Origin: Rhizobium sp. SSA_523
Lineage (GTDB): Bacteria > Pseudomonadota > Alphaproteobacteria > Rhizobiales > Rhizobiaceae
DNA length: 64,000 bases
Assembly (NCBI RefSeq): GCF_030435705.1
Contig: NZ_CP129382.1
Span: forward strand, 3,156,501-3,220,500
Direction of reading: 5' to 3'
In this document: positions 38,693 through 47,529 of the stretch, piece after piece
Position numbering within the stretch: position 1 is the stretch's first letter
Layout: every line of letters begins with the position of its first letter
Position numbers and translations under genes: made by a program
The notes under the pieces: generated by a model
Told to the model about the DNA's origin: nothing
Databases searched by the model: none
What the model saw: only the letters and a program-made list of their open reading frames with translations

Positions 38693-38736
38693 GCCGGTTC
38701 CGGAAAAGTGCCCACGGTTTTCCGGCCAGAACCGGC
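38693..38736. repeat. Palindromic repeat between hrcA and grpE
   Basis: Outer arms GCCGGTTC (38693-38700) and GAACCGGC (38729-38736) enclose inner arms CCGGAAAA (38700-38707) and TTTTCCGG (38718-38725). The core matches the copy inside the GNAT gene at 8906-8940. It starts directly after the hrcA stop codon and could fold in RNA as an attenuator or 3' stabiliser. Confidence 0.75.
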
Positions 38737-38821
38737 GTTGGAACCTTAAACTATGCGGACGCAGCATTGGCAGGCCAATGCAAGTCTGCTTTAGAGCCCT
38801 TTGCTTATCCTGAAGCCAAGC

Positions 38822-38850
38822 CTTGATTTTTTGCCGGCAAACCTCGATAT
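38822..38850 (+). promoter_or_regulatory. Possible grpE promoter, heat-shock-like
   Basis: CTTGAT (38822-38827), 17 bp, CGATAT (38845-38850), ending 34 bp before the grpE start. The CTTGA -35 resembles the alphaproteobacterial RpoH (sigma-32) consensus CTTGAC, but the -10 fits only weakly. Confidence 0.35.
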
Positions 38851-38884
38851 CGGGCTCAAATCCAACCCCTTACCGGAGAACGTC

Positions 38885-39529
38885 ATGACCGACGAGACGA
38901 AGAAGAACGGACCTGACGCGTCTGAGAACGAGAACGTCGCGGAAGCTGTCGCATCCAGGCTGGAAGAGGCGGCATCGACGGCTGCCGAGCAGCCGCCGGC
39001 GGCGCAGGAGTCGCTGGAGGCGCTGCGGGCGGAAAACGAGCAATTGCGCGACCGCTTCCTGCGGCTGGCGGCCGAGATGGACAATCTGCGCCGCCGCACC
39101 GATCGCGACGTCAAGGATGCCAAGTCCTATGCCGTGACCGCCTTTGCACGGGACATGCTGGCCGTTTCCGACAATCTGCGCCGCGCTCTCGACAGCATTC
39201 CCGCCGATGCCAGGGAGAGCGGCAATGCCGGCCTCACCGCGCTGATCGAAGGCGTGGACATGACGGAGCGCGCCATGCTGTCGGCGCTCGAGCGGCACGG
39301 CGTGCGCAAGATGGAAGCCGACGGACAGAAATTCGATCCGCATTTCCATCAAGCCATGTTCGAAGTCCCCAATCCCAATGTGCCGAACAATACCGTCGTG
39401 CAGGTCGTCCAGGCCGGCTACGTGATCGGCGAGCGCGTCCTCAGGCCTGCCATGGTGGGCGTGGCCAAGGGTGGTCCGAAATCCGAAGCCAATGCCGCAG
39501 AAGCCGGCGCCGATACCGACAAGGCCTGA
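38885..39529 (+). CDS. grpE: Nucleotide exchange factor GrpE
   Basis: This 214-residue protein releases ADP from DnaK during the chaperone cycle. An acidic, disordered N-terminus is followed by the dimeric coiled coil ([28 protein letters not shown]) and the GrpE signature in [47 protein letters not shown] 38885 follows CCGGAGAACGTC; the upstream start at 38801 adds unconserved residues. A bidirectional terminator separates it from ptsN. Confidence 0.95.
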   Translation: MTDETKKNGPDASENENVAEAVASRLEEAASTAAEQPPAAQESLEALRAENEQLRDRFLRLAAEMDNLRRRTDRDVKDAKSYAVTAFARDMLAVSDNLRRALDSIPADARESGNAGLTALIEGVDMTERAMLSALERHGVRKMEADGQKFDPHFHQAMFEVPNPNVPNNTVVQVVQAGYVIGERVLRPAMVGVAKGGPKSEANAAEAGADTDKA

Positions 39530-39593
39530 GAGAGGGCCGCCGACGGGGAAGGGCCGCCGCTTGGGCGGCCGGACCCTCGGAGACGAGAGCATG

Positions 39594-39630
39594 AAAAAAG
39601 GGCCCGCTTGCGACAAGCGGGCCCTTTTTT
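39594..39630. terminator. Bidirectional terminator between grpE and ptsN
   Basis: A perfect 17-bp inverted repeat (AAAAAAGGGCCCGCTTG and its complement) surrounds a CGA loop, with A and T runs on both sides. It serves the convergent genes grpE and ptsN on both strands. Confidence 0.92.
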
Positions 39631-39653
39631 CATCGTTCGCGTCGCGCCGCCGC

Positions 39654-40118
39654 TCAGGCGGCGTTCGAGGCCTGTTCTTCATTGAGAAAGGCATAGATGG
39701 CCGATGCGGAATCCGTCGCCCGGAGCTTGGCCACCAGTTCCTGGTCCCGCAGCACCCGTGCAATCCGCGACAGCGCCTTCAAATGATCCGCGCCAGCGCC
39801 TTCCGGCGCCAGAAGAAGAAAGACGAGATCAACCGGTTCGTCATCAAGCGCTTCGAAATCGACCGGCGTTTCGAGGCGTGCGAACAGGCCCCTAATCTGG
39901 TCGATGCTCGAAAGCTTGCCGTGCGGTATGGCAATGCCATGGCCGACGCCGGTGGAACCGAGCCGCTCTCTCTGGAGGATCACGTCGAAGATTTCGCGCT
40001 CTGGAACGCCGGTCAGCTTGGCAGCCTTGGCTGCGAGTTCCTGCAACAACTGCTTCTTGGAGTTCACCTTGAGGGCGGGGATTATTGCATCTTGCTGCAG
40101 CAGGTCTGCCAACGCCAT
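39654..40118 (-). CDS. ptsN: Nitrogen-regulatory PTS IIA protein (EIIA-Ntr)
   Basis: This 154-residue IIA protein of the nitrogen PTS accepts a phosphate at His66 in GIAIPHGKLS. It tunes potassium transport, carbon/nitrogen balance and sigma-54-dependent functions. It starts at ATG 40118 (MALADLL); three codons upstream is another start. It is the last gene of the lptC-lptA-lptB-rpoN-hpf-ptsN cluster, the usual rpoN-hpf-ptsN order in Proteobacteria. Confidence 0.93.
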   Translation of the reverse strand: MALADLLQQDAIIPALKVNSKKQLLQELAAKAAKLTGVPEREIFDVILQRERLGSTGVGHGIAIPHGKLSSIDQIRGLFARLETPVDFEALDDEPVDLVFLLLAPEGAGADHLKALSRIARVLRDQELVAKLRATDSASAIYAFLNEEQASNAA

Positions 40119-40159
40119 TCTTTCCATCCTTCTTCCCCCTTAAGCATGGTGGGGGGTAT

Positions 40160-40180
40160 GGGAGCGTCGCGGACGCTCCC
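40160..40180 (-). repeat. Hairpin between hpf and ptsN
   Basis: GGGAGCGTC and GACGCTCCC form a perfect 9-bp stem with a 3-nt loop in the 71-bp gap. Downstream of the stem on the minus strand there is no T run, so it may be an attenuator, an RNA-stability element or a processing site rather than a full terminator. Confidence 0.5.
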
Positions 40181-40189
40181 GTCAGGCTT

Positions 40190-40762
40190 TTATCCCTTGA
40201 TACTGGCGGCGTCGATCCAGCCAATATTGCCGTCGTTCCGGCGGTAGACAATGTTCAACTGACGCTCCGGATTCCGGAAGAAGAGCACCGGCTCATCCGT
40301 CATGTCGAGTGCCATCACCGCGGAAGCCACGGTCATGGTCTTCAGCGGTTTCGAGCTCTCCGCCACGATCGTGGGGGCGAAGTCTTCCGGTATTTCCTCG
40401 GCCTCGTCCGGCACGCGGTCCATGACCGTGTAGGCAATCTCCCCATAGCCGTTGGAGGTTGCGCCAGCATGGTGGTCCCGTAGTTTGCGCTTGTAGCGGC
40501 GCAAGCGCTTCTCGATCCGCTCGGCAGCGGCATCGAAGCTCACCTGCGGATCGTTCGCCTCTCCTGCGGCATGCAACACGATGCCGGTGTCGAGATGAAC
40601 CTTGCAATCGGTGGCAAAACGGGACCCTGATTTCTCAACGATCACCTGTCCTGAATAGCCGCCGTCGAAGTATTTGGTAACCGCCTCCCCGATATGGCCC
40701 TCAATACGCGTTCTGAACGAATCGCCGATTTCCATATGTTTTCCGGATACACGCACACTCAT
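40190..40762 (-). CDS. hpf: Ribosome hibernation promoting factor, long form
   Basis: This 190-residue protein inactivates and dimerises ribosomes in stationary phase. The N-terminal S30AE domain reads VRVSGKHMEIGDSFRTRIEGHIGEAVTKYF, and the long-form C-terminal dimerisation domain is AVMALDMTDEPVLFFRNPERQLNIVYRRNDGNIGWIDA. It lies downstream of rpoN, with about 270 bp between that hold no gene, and upstream of ptsN. Confidence 0.94.
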   Translation of the reverse strand: MSVRVSGKHMEIGDSFRTRIEGHIGEAVTKYFDGGYSGQVIVEKSGSRFATDCKVHLDTGIVLHAAGEANDPQVSFDAAAERIEKRLRRYKRKLRDHHAGATSNGYGEIAYTVMDRVPDEAEEIPEDFAPTIVAESSKPLKTMTVASAVMALDMTDEPVLFFRNPERQLNIVYRRNDGNIGWIDAASIKG

Positions 40763-41034
40763 GGAATTCTTTCCTTCTTGTCGTGACTTGCGTTGACCAG
40801 TCTACGTCAAGCGGCTCACGCATCCAAGCGTCTCGGTGAGCGCGGGGGCCGTATTCGGTCGGAAATGCTCTTGATCGCGCGTGACCGTCGGTGAGCGTCT
40901 GTCTCTTTCTGTCGATGCGGCGCGCTTCTAGCGGTGCCTCTGGCGAAAGTCAACGCCCCCGCCGGAAAGCCGGCGGAGAAAGCCCGCAATTTGGGCCGGA
41001 AACCCTTCATTTCGCGGGGAACATGCGTGCTGCA

Positions 41035-42591
41035 TCAGCCGGCGGCAAGCTTTGCCAAGGCCTTCTTTTCGCGGCGGCGCTGCACCGAAGAGGGGATGTT
41101 CATCGCTTCTCGATATTTGGCCACTGTGCGCCGGGCGAGCTCGACTCCGCCCTCTTTCAGACTGTGCACAATATCGTCATCGGACAGAACCGCATCCGGA
41201 CTTTCCCTGTCGATCAGCATGCGAATCCGATGTCGCACGGCTTCGGCGGAGTGGCTGTCGCCGCCCTCGGCCGAACTGATCGAGACGGTGAAGAAATATT
41301 TTAGTTCGAACAGGCCGCGCGGCGTCAGCATATATTTGTTGGAGGTCACGCGGCTGACGGTCGATTCATGCATCTTGATTGCATCCGCGACCGTCTTCAG
41401 GTTGAGCGGCCGCAGGTGATCGACGCCATTGACGAGGAAGGCATCCTGCTGGCGGACGATTTCGGCGGCAACCTTCATGATCGTCTTGGCGCGCTGATCC
41501 AGGCTGCGGGTCAGCCAATTGGCGTTTTGCAGGCATTCGGACAGGAAGTTCTGATCTTCGCCCTGCCGCAGGACGGTCTTCGACACCGTCTGATAATAGC
41601 TTTGATTGACGAGGACACGCGGCAAAGTATCGGGATTGAGTTCGATGACCCAGCCTCCGTCGCCGCCCTCCCGAACAACGACATCCGGCGTGACCGCCTC
41701 CATGGTGCCGGTCTGGAAGGCGCTTCCCGGCCGCGGATTGAGCGCCCTGATCTCTGAAAGCATTTCGATCAGGTCTTCGTCATCGACGCCGCAGAGCTTG
41801 CGCAGGCTGGCAAAATCGCGCTTGGCCAAAAGCTCCAGATTGTCCAGCAAAGCGAGCATGGCCGGGTCGAGCCGGTCTTTCTGCCGCAATTGCAGTGCGA
41901 GGCATTCCTTGAGGGTTCGGGCATAGACGCCGGGCGGATCCAGGCCCTGCAGGGCTGAGAGCACCCGCTCGACCTCGCCGGGCTGCGTACCGAGCCGCTC
42001 GGCCACCTCGCCCGTCTCGCCTTGCAGATAGCCGTTTTCGTCCAGAAGATCCGTCAGGTGATGGGCAATCAGCCGGTCCGCGGCCGCGGATAGGAGGAAG
42101 GGGATCTGCTGGGCCAGATGATCGGCCAGGGTGACCGTGCCGGCAACGAAATCGTCGAGGTCAAAAGCCTCCGCCGCTTCGCCGCCCGGCATGGATTTCC
42201 ACTGGCTGAGAAGTTCCGGCGCATCGGGACGCTGTGCCGGCGCATCATCGGGAAACACGTTTTCGAAATCCGAGTCCAGCCGGTCTGCCAGGTCGCCCGC
42301 GCTGGTGGTGTCGCGGTCGAACCAGTCCTCGCCCGCATCGGGGGAGGCGAGGCTCTCCTCCGCTGGGGATGCCTCTCTCGTTTCTCTCGCCTCGCGCGGC
42401 TCCGGCGGCTCGCCGCCGTTTTCATCGCCGGATGATAGAAATTCGAGCAGCGGGTTCTTCTCCACCTCCTGCGCGATGAATTGATTGAGTTCGATATGCG
42501 TCATCTGGAGCAGCTGGATGGATTGCATCAGCTGCGGTGTCATCACAAGGGACTGGGCCTGACGCAACAGCAGGCTGGCGGATAGGGCCAT
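41035..42591 (-). CDS. rpoN: RNA polymerase sigma-54 factor
   Basis: This 518-residue alternative sigma factor recognises -24/-12 promoters and needs AAA+ activators; it controls nitrogen assimilation and fixation genes in rhizobia. Region I is Gln/Leu-rich (LRQAQSLVMTPQLMQSIQLLQMTHIEL), an acidic region II follows, and the RpoN box ARRTVAKYRE lies near the C-terminus. I start at ATG 42591 (MALSASLLL), with GGAGGGA upstream, because the longer ORF adds about 69 unconserved residues. A sigma-54-type promoter on the opposite strand lies 200 bp upstream. Confidence 0.95.
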   Translation of the reverse strand: MALSASLLLRQAQSLVMTPQLMQSIQLLQMTHIELNQFIAQEVEKNPLLEFLSSGDENGGEPPEPREARETREASPAEESLASPDAGEDWFDRDTTSAGDLADRLDSDFENVFPDDAPAQRPDAPELLSQWKSMPGGEAAEAFDLDDFVAGTVTLADHLAQQIPFLLSAAADRLIAHHLTDLLDENGYLQGETGEVAERLGTQPGEVERVLSALQGLDPPGVYARTLKECLALQLRQKDRLDPAMLALLDNLELLAKRDFASLRKLCGVDDEDLIEMLSEIRALNPRPGSAFQTGTMEAVTPDVVVREGGDGGWVIELNPDTLPRVLVNQSYYQTVSKTVLRQGEDQNFLSECLQNANWLTRSLDQRAKTIMKVAAEIVRQQDAFLVNGVDHLRPLNLKTVADAIKMHESTVSRVTSNKYMLTPRGLFELKYFFTVSISSAEGGDSHSAEAVRHRIRMLIDRESPDAVLSDDDIVHSLKEGGVELARRTVAKYREAMNIPSSVQRRREKKALAKLAAG

Positions 42592-42790
42592 GATGAACGC
42601 AAACTCCCTCCGAACCCGAACCCGAACCAAGCGACCGACTGCGCATGCTTCCCGGCCGCTGCGTCGAGAAAAAGCGTCCGCTGACGGGCATTTCTCTGTG
42701 GCCGCATCGAGAAGAACGCCAGGGGACACGAGCAATCGGTCATCACAGCGATGCGCAGGCTCGATGCCTTGTTGAACAGGCTCGAGCTGT

Positions 42791-42806
42791 TGGCCCAAAA
42801 ATTGCT
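42791..42806 (+). promoter_or_regulatory. Sigma-54 (-24/-12) promoter pointing away from rpoN
   Basis: TGGCCCA at 42791-42797 and TTGCT at 42802-42806 place GG and GC exactly 10 bp apart, as in the consensus TGGCACG-N4-TTGCW. It is on the plus strand, in the 277-bp gap between rpoN and lptB, so it would drive a transcript antisense to lptB. Divergent -24/-12 elements near rpoN have been linked to its autoregulation in rhizobia as I recall, which makes this plausible. Confidence 0.5.
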
Positions 42807-42868
42807 TGTTTAGCAGGTTTGGTCAAGATGCGACGTCGTCGCAGGGTAAATTTCAGTGGGATGAGGTC

Positions 42869-43663
42869 TCACAGATGGAATTTATCACCGAGATAGAGCC
42901 GGCGCACATCCGCATTATTGACGATGTCATCGGCTCGTCCATGCGTCAGGACCTCGCCGGCATGGATGATATAGGCCCGATCGATCAGGCCGAGCGTTTC
43001 GCGGACATTATGGTCGGTGATCAGGACGCCGATGCCGCGCGCCGTGAGATGCCGGACAAGGTTCTGGATGTCGGAGACGGAAATCGGGTCGACGCCGGCA
43101 AAGGGCTCGTCCAGCAGCATGAAGGCCGGATCGGTGGCAAGGGCGCGGGCAATCTCGAGGCGGCGGCGCTCGCCGCCGGACAAAGCAACGGCCGGTGATT
43201 TGCGCAGGCGTCCGATGTTGAATTCTTCCAACAGTTCGTCGAGCTTGCGCTCGCGCTTGGCGCGGTTGCGCTCATGCACTTCCAGCACGGCGCGGATATT
43301 CTCCTCCACCGTCAGGCCGCGAAAGATGGACGCCTCCTGCGGCAGATAGCCGACCCCGATCCGGGCGCGCCGATACATCGGCATGCGCGTCACATCATTG
43401 CCGTTGATGGCGATGACGCCCTCATCCACGCCGACAAGGCCGGTAATCATGTAGAAGCAGGTGGTCTTGCCGGCGCCGTTCGGCCCCAGCAGGCCCACGG
43501 CTTCGCCGCGCCGGACGATCAGGGACACACCATTGACCACGCGACGCGTGTCATAGGTCTTGGAGAGGCTGTGGGCAATCAGCGTGCCTTCGTATCGCGC
43601 CTTGTCATGCGGATCGAAGCCTTCGGTTACGCCGTCTTTGGGCCGCCGGGAAAAGAAAGCCAT
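42869..43663 (-). CDS. lptB: LPS export ABC transporter ATP-binding protein
   Basis: This 264-residue ATPase powers lipopolysaccharide extraction from the inner membrane with LptF/G. Walker A is GLLGPNGAGKTTC, the signature LSGGERRRLEIARAL, and Walker B LLDEPFAGVDP with switch ITDHNVRETL. The N-terminal ~25 residues (FFSRRPKDGVTEGFDPHDK) are an extension before the ABC core. It follows lptA by 15 bp in lptC-lptA-lptB; lptF and lptG are elsewhere. Confidence 0.95.
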   Translation of the reverse strand: MAFFSRRPKDGVTEGFDPHDKARYEGTLIAHSLSKTYDTRRVVNGVSLIVRRGEAVGLLGPNGAGKTTCFYMITGLVGVDEGVIAINGNDVTRMPMYRRARIGVGYLPQEASIFRGLTVEENIRAVLEVHERNRAKRERKLDELLEEFNIGRLRKSPAVALSGGERRRLEIARALATDPAFMLLDEPFAGVDPISVSDIQNLVRHLTARGIGVLITDHNVRETLGLIDRAYIIHAGEVLTHGRADDIVNNADVRRLYLGDKFHL

Positions 43664-43678
43664 AGAGAATGGGTTCGC

Positions 43679-44251
43679 TTACTGCTTCGGCTTGGACTTG
43701 GGGTCAAGCATGATTTCGATGCGCTTGCCGCAATTGTCGAGCTTGGCTTCGCCGCTATCGACACGGACGACCATCTTGCAGCCGGTCAGCACATTCGGTC
43801 CATCGGTGAGGACGACCTGCTTGCCGGTCAGCGTGAAGACCTGGCTGCCCATGTCGTATTCGCCCTCGTCGCCGGTTGCGGTCTGCGTGCCGGAGGAGAG
43901 AAGAACCTTGCCGGACACCAGGATCTTGTCGATGTCCTGCTGGCCGGACGTGACGCTGCCGCCGCTCGAACCGGCCGGGTCACCCTTGTAGAGAACCGTC
44001 ATCTTCATCGAGCGCATCGTGGTCGTACCCTGAACAACCTCGACATTGCCGGTGAAGTAAGCCTTCTTTTCATTGTCCTTGATTTCGAGCTGGTCGCTCT
44101 GGATCTGGATCGGCTTGTCGTTGGACAGCTTCATTCCGTCCATCGTCTTGGTCGTCGTCTGGGCAATGGCTGAAGGCGCAAGGCCCGCCACCACTGCGGC
44201 CACCAGAAGACGGGGCAGGAGGCTCTTGGCAGATGTGCGGCTATGGGTCAT
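43679..44251 (-). CDS. lptA: LPS transport periplasmic protein LptA (OstA-like)
   Basis: This 190-residue periplasmic bridge protein carries LPS between membranes. Residues 1-30 look like a signal peptide (LLPRLLVAAVVAGLAPSAIAQ). The jellyroll follows with IQSDQLEIKDNEKKAYFTGNVEVVQGTTTM, the standard OstA repeat pattern. Its start overlaps the lptC stop by 4 bp, so the two are coupled. Confidence 0.9.
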   Translation of the reverse strand: MTHSRTSAKSLLPRLLVAAVVAGLAPSAIAQTTTKTMDGMKLSNDKPIQIQSDQLEIKDNEKKAYFTGNVEVVQGTTTMRSMKMTVLYKGDPAGSSGGSVTSGQQDIDKILVSGKVLLSSGTQTATGDEGEYDMGSQVFTLTGKQVVLTDGPNVLTGCKMVVRVDSGEAKLDNCGKRIEIMLDPKSKPKQ

Positions 44252-44931
44252 GGCGTTGCGCTCTGGTTACCTTGCTGGGGAGGTGCGGAACGTTCCAGAA
44301 CGACCCGGACCTGGCCCGCGAAGAGAAGTGTTTTACCGTTATCCGATATCTTCATCGAGTTCGCAACTATCGAGGCTTCATTCGTCGTGATCTCGACCGG
44401 ATCATCGGTCTTCATCATGCTCTGCGGCACGTCGAGCTGCGCCGTTTCGAATTTGGCCGTGATGCCGTTGCTGAGATTGACGGTGAAGGGCTGCGTCATT
44501 TCCAGCCTGTCCGCCGAACGGTCGAATATCCCGCCCGCGGCCGAAACGCGCGCAATGACATCCTCGTTCAAGGGCATGGCCGCCTTGACGTTTTCCAGCG
44601 TGATCATATTGGGGTTTTCAAGATCCTGAAGCGCCCGGGTCGCCGTCATCGAATAGCTCATGCCCTTGTCGTTGCGGCCTGCCATTGCCGGGCTTTCCAT
44701 GACGATCTTGCCATCTTCGATCGTGGCGCTCTGCACGCTCAGATTTTCCGGCAGATAGGCACGCACGAAAGAGACGCCGATAAAGGCTGCCGAGATCACA
44801 AGCGCGGCGATGGGCAGGGCGATACGCAGACGGCGCACGCGGCGCGAATGGGCCAGTGCCGCCTGATAAGCGTCAGCCCGACCGCCCACGGCCTGTGCGG
44901 CCTGCGATATGTCACCTATTCTTTGTAGCAT
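44248..44931 (-). CDS. lptC: LPS export system protein LptC
   Basis: This 227-residue inner-membrane protein has one transmembrane helix at about residues 36-55 (LRIALPIAALVISAAFIGV), then a periplasmic beta-jellyroll (YSMTATRALQDLENPNMITLENVKAAM). ATG 44931 (MLQRIGDIS) follows AAGGTTTCA; an upstream start at 45003 adds 24 weakly supported residues. It is divergent from sppA with a 24-bp palindrome between them. Confidence 0.88.
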   Translation of the reverse strand: MLQRIGDISQAAQAVGGRADAYQAALAHSRRVRRLRIALPIAALVISAAFIGVSFVRAYLPENLSVQSATIEDGKIVMESPAMAGRNDKGMSYSMTATRALQDLENPNMITLENVKAAMPLNEDVIARVSAAGGIFDRSADRLEMTQPFTVNLSNGITAKFETAQLDVPQSMMKTDDPVEITTNEASIVANSMKISDNGKTLLFAGQVRVVLERSAPPQQGNQSATP

Positions 44932-45033
44932 TGAAACCTTAAGCCATTGGGAATGTCGCTGGCACGGGCGCACCCGCATCTCGACTCTTCCTTCAAGTGC
45001 CAATATGGCTTTTATCCATCAAGAAACAATAAC

Positions 45034-45057
45034 GAACGACACAAATTCGTGTAGTTC
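45034..45057. promoter_or_regulatory. 24-bp imperfect palindrome between lptC and sppA
   Basis: The site begins GAAC, then ACAC, an AATT centre, GTGT, and ends GTTC; only two of twelve symmetric pairs mismatch. It lies midway in the 187-bp divergent gap between lptC and sppA, about 60 bp from sppA. The form is that of a dimeric repressor operator; the regulator is unknown. Confidence 0.5.
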
Positions 45058-45118
45058 CGTCCCTTCGCCGTTCTCGATATGGTCGAACGGCAACAGGTCA
45101 AGATAAGGAAAAGGCCCC

Positions 45119-46075
45119 ATGGATCCATCTGCTTTTGCAGATCGGCGGCACCTGCGCCGCAAGTTGACCTTCTGGCGCGTGGCAGCCGCCCTGCTGTTGG
45201 TCGCAATCGGCTTTTCCCTGTACACAGTCACTTTCGGCGGATCGTCCTCCGTCGTGCGTCCGCATATCGCCCGCGTCGACATTTCTGGAATGATCACCGA
45301 TGACGACGAGCTTCTCGAGCGGCTGGACACCATTGCCAGGAATGTCCAGGTCAAGGCGCTGGTCGTCTCCATCTCCTCGCCGGGCGGCACAACCTATGGC
45401 GGCGAGCGCATCTTCAAAGCCATTCGTGCCGTCGCGGCCGAAAAGCCGGTGGTCTCCGATGTGCGCACACTGGCGGCGTCCGCCGGTTACATGATCGCGT
45501 CGGCAGGCGATACCATCATCGCCGGCGAAAGTTCCATCACCGGCTCCATCGGCGTGATCTTCCAGTATCCGCAATTCGGCGAGCTCCTGCAAAAGCTCGG
45601 CGTCTCGGTCAACGAGATCAAGTCGGCACCGCTGAAGGCGGAGCCATCGCCCTTCCATGAGGCCAGCCCCGAAGCGGAAGCCATGATCCGTTCGATGATC
45701 ATGGACAGCTATGACTGGTTCGTCGATCTCGTTGCCGAGCGGCGCAATCTGCCGCGGGAAGACGTGCTTCAGCTCGCCAATGGCGCCATCTTCACCGGAC
45801 GCCAGGCGTTGAAGCTGAAGCTGGTCGACAGTCTCGGCGGCACGCCGGAAATCCGCACCTATCTGGCATCGCGCGGCGTTGCCAAGGAATTGCCGATCCT
45901 GGAATGGAAGGCGAAGGATGAGGGCGGATTTTTCAGCCTCGCCTCCGCCGCATCGGGCCTTGCCAGAGCAATGGGTCTCGACACACGCACCATGCCGGAA
46001 GCGCTGGCCGACCTGACGGGGCAAAACTTGTTCCTTGACGGTCTGGTCTCGGTTTGGCAGGTTGGCGCGGATTGA
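45119..46075 (+). CDS. sppA: Signal peptide peptidase SppA, single-domain form
   Basis: This 318-residue S49 protease degrades cleaved signal peptides in the inner membrane. One N-terminal helix spans about residues 17-37 (TFWRVAAALLLVAIGFSLYT). Catalytic residues are Ser143 in ITGSIGVIFQYPQ and Lys173 in SAPLKAEPSP. SISSPGG forms the oxyanion region. ATG 45119 follows AAGGAAAAGGCCCC. ihfB is 27 bp downstream, so they are likely co-transcribed. Confidence 0.93.
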   Translation: MDPSAFADRRHLRRKLTFWRVAAALLLVAIGFSLYTVTFGGSSSVVRPHIARVDISGMITDDDELLERLDTIARNVQVKALVVSISSPGGTTYGGERIFKAIRAVAAEKPVVSDVRTLAASAGYMIASAGDTIIAGESSITGSIGVIFQYPQFGELLQKLGVSVNEIKSAPLKAEPSPFHEASPEAEAMIRSMIMDSYDWFVDLVAERRNLPREDVLQLANGAIFTGRQALKLKLVDSLGGTPEIRTYLASRGVAKELPILEWKAKDEGGFFSLASAASGLARAMGLDTRTMPEALADLTGQNLFLDGLVSVWQVGAD

Positions 46076-46102
46076 AAACTCCAATTCTTTCAGGGGGAAG
46101 TC

Positions 46103-46414
46103 GTGATCAAGTCAGAATTGGTGCAGATCGTCGCGGCCCGAAATCCGCACCTTTACCACCGTGATGTCGAGAACATCGTCAACGCGGTCCTGGACGAGAT
46201 CACGGATGCTCTGGCGTCGGGGAACCGGGTCGAGCTGCGTGGCTTCGGCGCATTCTCGGTCAAGAACCGTCCGGCGCGCTCGGGACGCAATCCGCGAACC
46301 GGCGAAACGGTGTTCGTCGAGGAGAAATGGGTGCCCTTCTTCAAGACGGGCAAGGAACTGCGCGAGCGGCTCAATCCCGATCTTGCCGATGAGGAAGACG
46401 AAGATCAGGACTGA
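46103..46414 (+). CDS. ihfB: Integration host factor beta subunit
   Basis: This 103-residue DNA-bending protein (IHF-beta) starts at GTG 46103 behind GGGGGAAG, with an [32 protein letters not shown] helix pair, and ends with an acidic C-terminus. The minor-groove arm contains [22 protein letters not shown]; its proline intercalates to bend DNA. It pairs with IhfA from elsewhere. The 27-bp gap to sppA implies co-transcription. Confidence 0.95.
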   Translation: MIKSELVQIVAARNPHLYHRDVENIVNAVLDEITDALASGNRVELRGFGAFSVKNRPARSGRNPRTGETVFVEEKWVPFFKTGKELRERLNPDLADEEDEDQD

Positions 46415-46551
46415 GACTGAAGCAATTCGGTCCGGCAACCGGATCTTGCGGCGGCCATACGTCTTGAAAGACGCCGGCTGCCACCTATTCTCACCCTGAC
46501 TGAACCCCGGCCGCGACCGGCGGGGGACCATGAACCTGCGGAGAGACTGCC

Positions 46552-46896
46552 ATGAGCCGGGTCAAGAAAATCGTGAGCCTCCTGGTCTTCCTTCCCTTGG
46601 CCATTGTGCTGGTGGTTCTGTGCGTCGCCAACCGGCAGCCGGTGACGCTGGCGCTCAATCCGTTTCGTCCGGACGATACGGTGCTGGCGCTGAGCGGCCC
46701 CTTCTTCGTCTTCCTGTTCCTGGCGCTGATCGTCGGCATGTTCGTCGGATCGGTCGCCACCTGGCTGAACCAGGGACATTACCGCAAGCAGGCGCGCATC
46801 GAGGCCAAGGCCGCCATCGAGCGGGAGCGCCAGCTTGGCACCCGCCCGTCCACGACCAGTCCCGGAAGCATGCTTGTGCCGACAGCCAAGGGCTGA
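46552..46896 (+). CDS. LapA-domain (DUF1049) membrane protein
   Basis: This 114-residue protein has two hydrophobic helices, about residues 8-28 (VSLLVFLPLAIVLVVLCVANR) and 44-68 (LSGPFFVFLFLALIVGMFVGSVATW), followed by a basic cytoplasmic tail (YRKQARIEAKAAIERERQ). The pattern matches the LapA (lipopolysaccharide assembly A) domain family. It lies 140 bp after ihfB, as commonly in Alphaproteobacteria. Function in rhizobia is not established. Confidence 0.8.
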   Translation: MSRVKKIVSLLVFLPLAIVLVVLCVANRQPVTLALNPFRPDDTVLALSGPFFVFLFLALIVGMFVGSVATWLNQGHYRKQARIEAKAAIERERQLGTRPSTTSPGSMLVPTAKG

Positions 46897-46907
46897 GGCG
46901 CCGCGGG

Positions 46908-47408
46908 TTACGCCGCGCCTTCCTCGTCCGTGCCGCTCGCATCGGCCGGTTCGCCGCCTTCTGGCTGGCTGAGCGCCTCGTTGAAATTGGCGAAGAATTG
47001 CTGCGCCAGTTTCTGCGAGGTGGAGCCGATCAGGCGCGAGCCCAGTTGCGCCAGCTTGCCGCCTACCTGCGCATCGGCGCTGTAGGACAAGAGGGTCTGC
47101 TCGCCCTCCTCGGTCAGCACGACATCGGCAAAGCCCTTGGCGAAGCCGGCAATTCCGCCTTTGCCTTCACCGGAAATGCGATAGCTCTGCGGTGGATTGA
47201 TGTCGCTCAGGGTCACTTCGCCCTGGAAACTCGCGGAGACCGGGCCGATTTTCAACTTGACGGTGGCCGCCAGTTCCGTCGGCGAGCGCTGCTCCAGCGA
47301 CTGGCAGCCGGGAATGCACTGCTGCAGAATAACCGGATCGTTCAGCGCTTCCCAGACCACCCGGCGCGGCGCCGCAATCCGCTCTTCACCCTTAATCTCC
47401 ATGTTCAT
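46908..47408 (-). CDS. CoxG/SRPBCC family protein
   Basis: This 166-residue protein belongs to the carbon monoxide dehydrogenase subunit G (CoxG) branch of the START/SRPBCC superfamily. It opens MEIKGEERIAAPRRVVWEALNDPVILQQCIPGC and has the typical SYRISGEGKGGIAGFAKGFADVVL followed by LLSYSADAQVGGKLAQLGSRLI. No CO dehydrogenase genes are nearby, so the role is probably general ligand or enzyme-maturation. It is a single minus-strand gene between plus-strand neighbours. Confidence 0.82.
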   Translation of the reverse strand: MNMEIKGEERIAAPRRVVWEALNDPVILQQCIPGCQSLEQRSPTELAATVKLKIGPVSASFQGEVTLSDINPPQSYRISGEGKGGIAGFAKGFADVVLTEEGEQTLLSYSADAQVGGKLAQLGSRLIGSTSQKLAQQFFANFNEALSQPEGGEPADASGTDEEGAA

Positions 47409-47529
47409 CCTCCAGAGCCGGCCTCCCTGCCGGCATTGCCCTTCCTGTATCGCAGAAGGGAAAGGTCTTTGCCAAGGGCCTCACCAATGCTATCTGCAGC
47501 GGAAAGACCGGCAGTCAGCGGAAGACGTT

